DNA of 17,241 nt, taken from positions 1 to 17,241 of the forward strand of contig CBCXVS010000160.1 in the NCBI GenBank assembly GCA_965178525.1. The letters run 5' to 3'. The first letter of the stretch is position 1. Every line of letters starts with the position of its first letter. The DNA is from CBCXVS01 sp965178525 (GTDB lineage Bacteria; Tectomicrobia; Entotheonellia; Entotheonellales; Entotheonellaceae). The notes beneath the pieces are model-generated. The model worked only from the letters and a program-made list of their open reading frames with translations, had not been told where the DNA came from and did not search any database. A program made the translations under genes and the position numbers. This document shows positions 16,461-17,241 of the stretch, piece after piece.

Positions 16461-17120
16461 TTATGTATCCCCCAAGTAGGCGCCTAACGCTTGATTATAC
16501 GTCTGCTTGTTGAGAAACTTCGCGCCAATAAATTTGCCGACGATGTAGCACACATAGACGGCCTCCCGAATGACCGCCCCAGCGTCATCGTCCAGCGCAA
16601 AGGACAGGAGGAGTTTTTCTCCGACCGTGATGGTATGAGGGGCGAGGGATTGGATGCGCACTCCAGCACACGAGATATCTTTCACGACCATGTTGCCTGT
16701 GTGCTCTCCATTCTGTTCTTGGAGATATATTCCCGGAAGGTGGACCGTCTTGCGAGGATGCTCTCGTTGATTCACGGCGACGCGGAACCATGTGCCGCAC
16801 AGACAGCATACATTCTCCGGGTTGGCCACACTCACTTGCGAGTCTACATGGACCCGGATCGTGTTCTGGCATGTCTCACAGGTGAGACGGCTATGCGATG
16901 TTGGCAGGATGTGAATCCTGTCATGGTTGTGTAGGATCTCCTTGAGTTCCTCATAACATGCCTTAAGATAAGCATCCTCGGTATCTTCTAAGGTACTTAA
17001 TTGCTTTGCAAGGACATCAGGGTCGGTGAGTGAGATGGTCACGCCACACTGGTGTAGAAGCTCTTTTATTTTCATAAGTCCTTGGATGGTTTGCAGTGGA
17101 TATTGCATCCTTTGTATCAT
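16461..17120 (-). CDS. PilZ-domain protein with a zinc-ribbon-like CxxC pair
   Basis: 219 residues, starting at ATG 17118-17120 with GAGGAAG upstream on the minus strand. An M at residue 5 is an alternative start. Three parts are visible. Residues 1-70 are helical with no family I recognise. Residues 78-112 hold C81-x-x-C84 and C105-x-x-C108 (with an extra C106), a zinc-ribbon-like arrangement. Residues about 115-210 are a PilZ domain with the cyclic-di-GMP motifs R119-EHP-R123 (RxxxR) and D148-x-S150-x-x-G153, followed by typical strands (GEKLLLSFAL, AVYVCYIVGKFIGAKF). All key binding residues are present, so it should bind cyclic-di-GMP. No membrane segment. Output is unknown: the domain order suggests a ligand-switched adaptor, possibly with nucleic acid or a protein as partner. 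Confidence 0.9.
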   Translation of the reverse strand: MIQRMQYPLQTIQGLMKIKELLHQCGVTISLTDPDVLAKQLSTLEDTEDAYLKACYEELKEILHNHDRIHILPTSHSRLTCETCQNTIRVHVDSQVSVANPENVCCLCGTWFRVAVNQREHPRKTVHLPGIYLQEQNGEHTGNMVVKDISCAGVRIQSLAPHTITVGEKLLLSFALDDDAGAVIREAVYVCYIVGKFIGAKFLNKQTYNQALGAYLGDT

Positions 17121-17241
17121 GGTTTACTTCCTCAGGTATCATATGGCTCATGACACTGTAAGAGAAATAGAGTTGTTCCTCAATAGCATAAGATCAGGTT
17201 CCCTAGCCCAGCCCAGATGCCCACCGAATCATCCTCAAAGT
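17121..17241. other. right edge, upstream of the PilZ gene
   Basis: 121 bases that should hold the PilZ gene's promoter. I see no clear -10/-35 pair and no gene. Confidence 0.3.

Noticed and set aside
1..17241. Mobile element or prophage boundaries
   Set aside because: No transposase, integrase, terminal inverted repeats or attachment-like direct repeats next to a tRNA were seen.

Overview
The window looks like chromosomal DNA of a GC-rich, two-membraned bacterium. The signs are a Gram-negative-type DUF4845 membrane protein, a PilZ protein, a Gld-type ABC system, and NIPSNAP and VOC enzymes of the kind common in large environmental genomes. The species cannot be fixed from sequence alone. 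An uncultured lineage such as Tectomicrobia/Entotheonella is a weak guess from gene style, not evidence. There are no rRNA or tRNA genes, no CRISPR array, no recognisable insertion sequence and no phage module.

Layout, left to right. (1) 1-441, minus strand: a decayed TIR-domain gene running off the left edge. (2) 823-3403, plus strand: a MocR-type regulator (GntR helix-turn-helix plus aminotransferase fold) that overlaps by one base an enolase-superfamily (mandelate racemase/muconate lactonizing type) enzyme gene, which carries one frameshift. (3) 3378-4598, minus: a TPR protein whose 3' end overlaps the enzyme gene tail to tail. (4) 4830-5197, plus: a small DUF4845 membrane protein, frameshifted. 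(5) 5301-8713, minus: a very large exported protein made of about 24 NHL-like beta-propeller repeats, split here by one stop codon and one frameshift. (6) 8714-9363: 650 bases without a gene, with several small hairpins. (7) 9364-10291: a NIPSNAP protein (plus) and a VOC protein (minus), convergent, separated by heptamer repeats and hairpins. (8) 10465-15716, plus: an intact three-gene operon encoding a GldA-like ATPase, a fused GldF-GldG permease/auxiliary protein and a DUF4340 membrane-anchored protein. Together these probably form an envelope ABC machine. (9) 15807-17120, minus: a YdjM/DUF457-type membrane protein, preceded by a PilZ protein that carries an unusual CxxC...CxxC zinc-ribbon-like segment.

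A theme across the window is broken reading frames. Four genes (TIR, enolase-superfamily enzyme, DUF4845, NHL) each contain a frameshift that disappears if one base is added to a nearby homopolymer run (CCCC, CCC, AAA and GGGG on the coding strand). This can mean base-calling or assembly error, or real decay; the sequence alone cannot decide. The TIR gene has further lesions and is the best candidate for a true pseudogene.

I do not see a convincing new defence or mobile system. The points most worth following are the 24-repeat propeller protein, the GldF-GldG fusion with its DUF4340 partner, the PilZ/zinc-ribbon architecture, the altered active site of the enolase-superfamily enzyme, and the opposed heptamer arrays around a compound hairpin.
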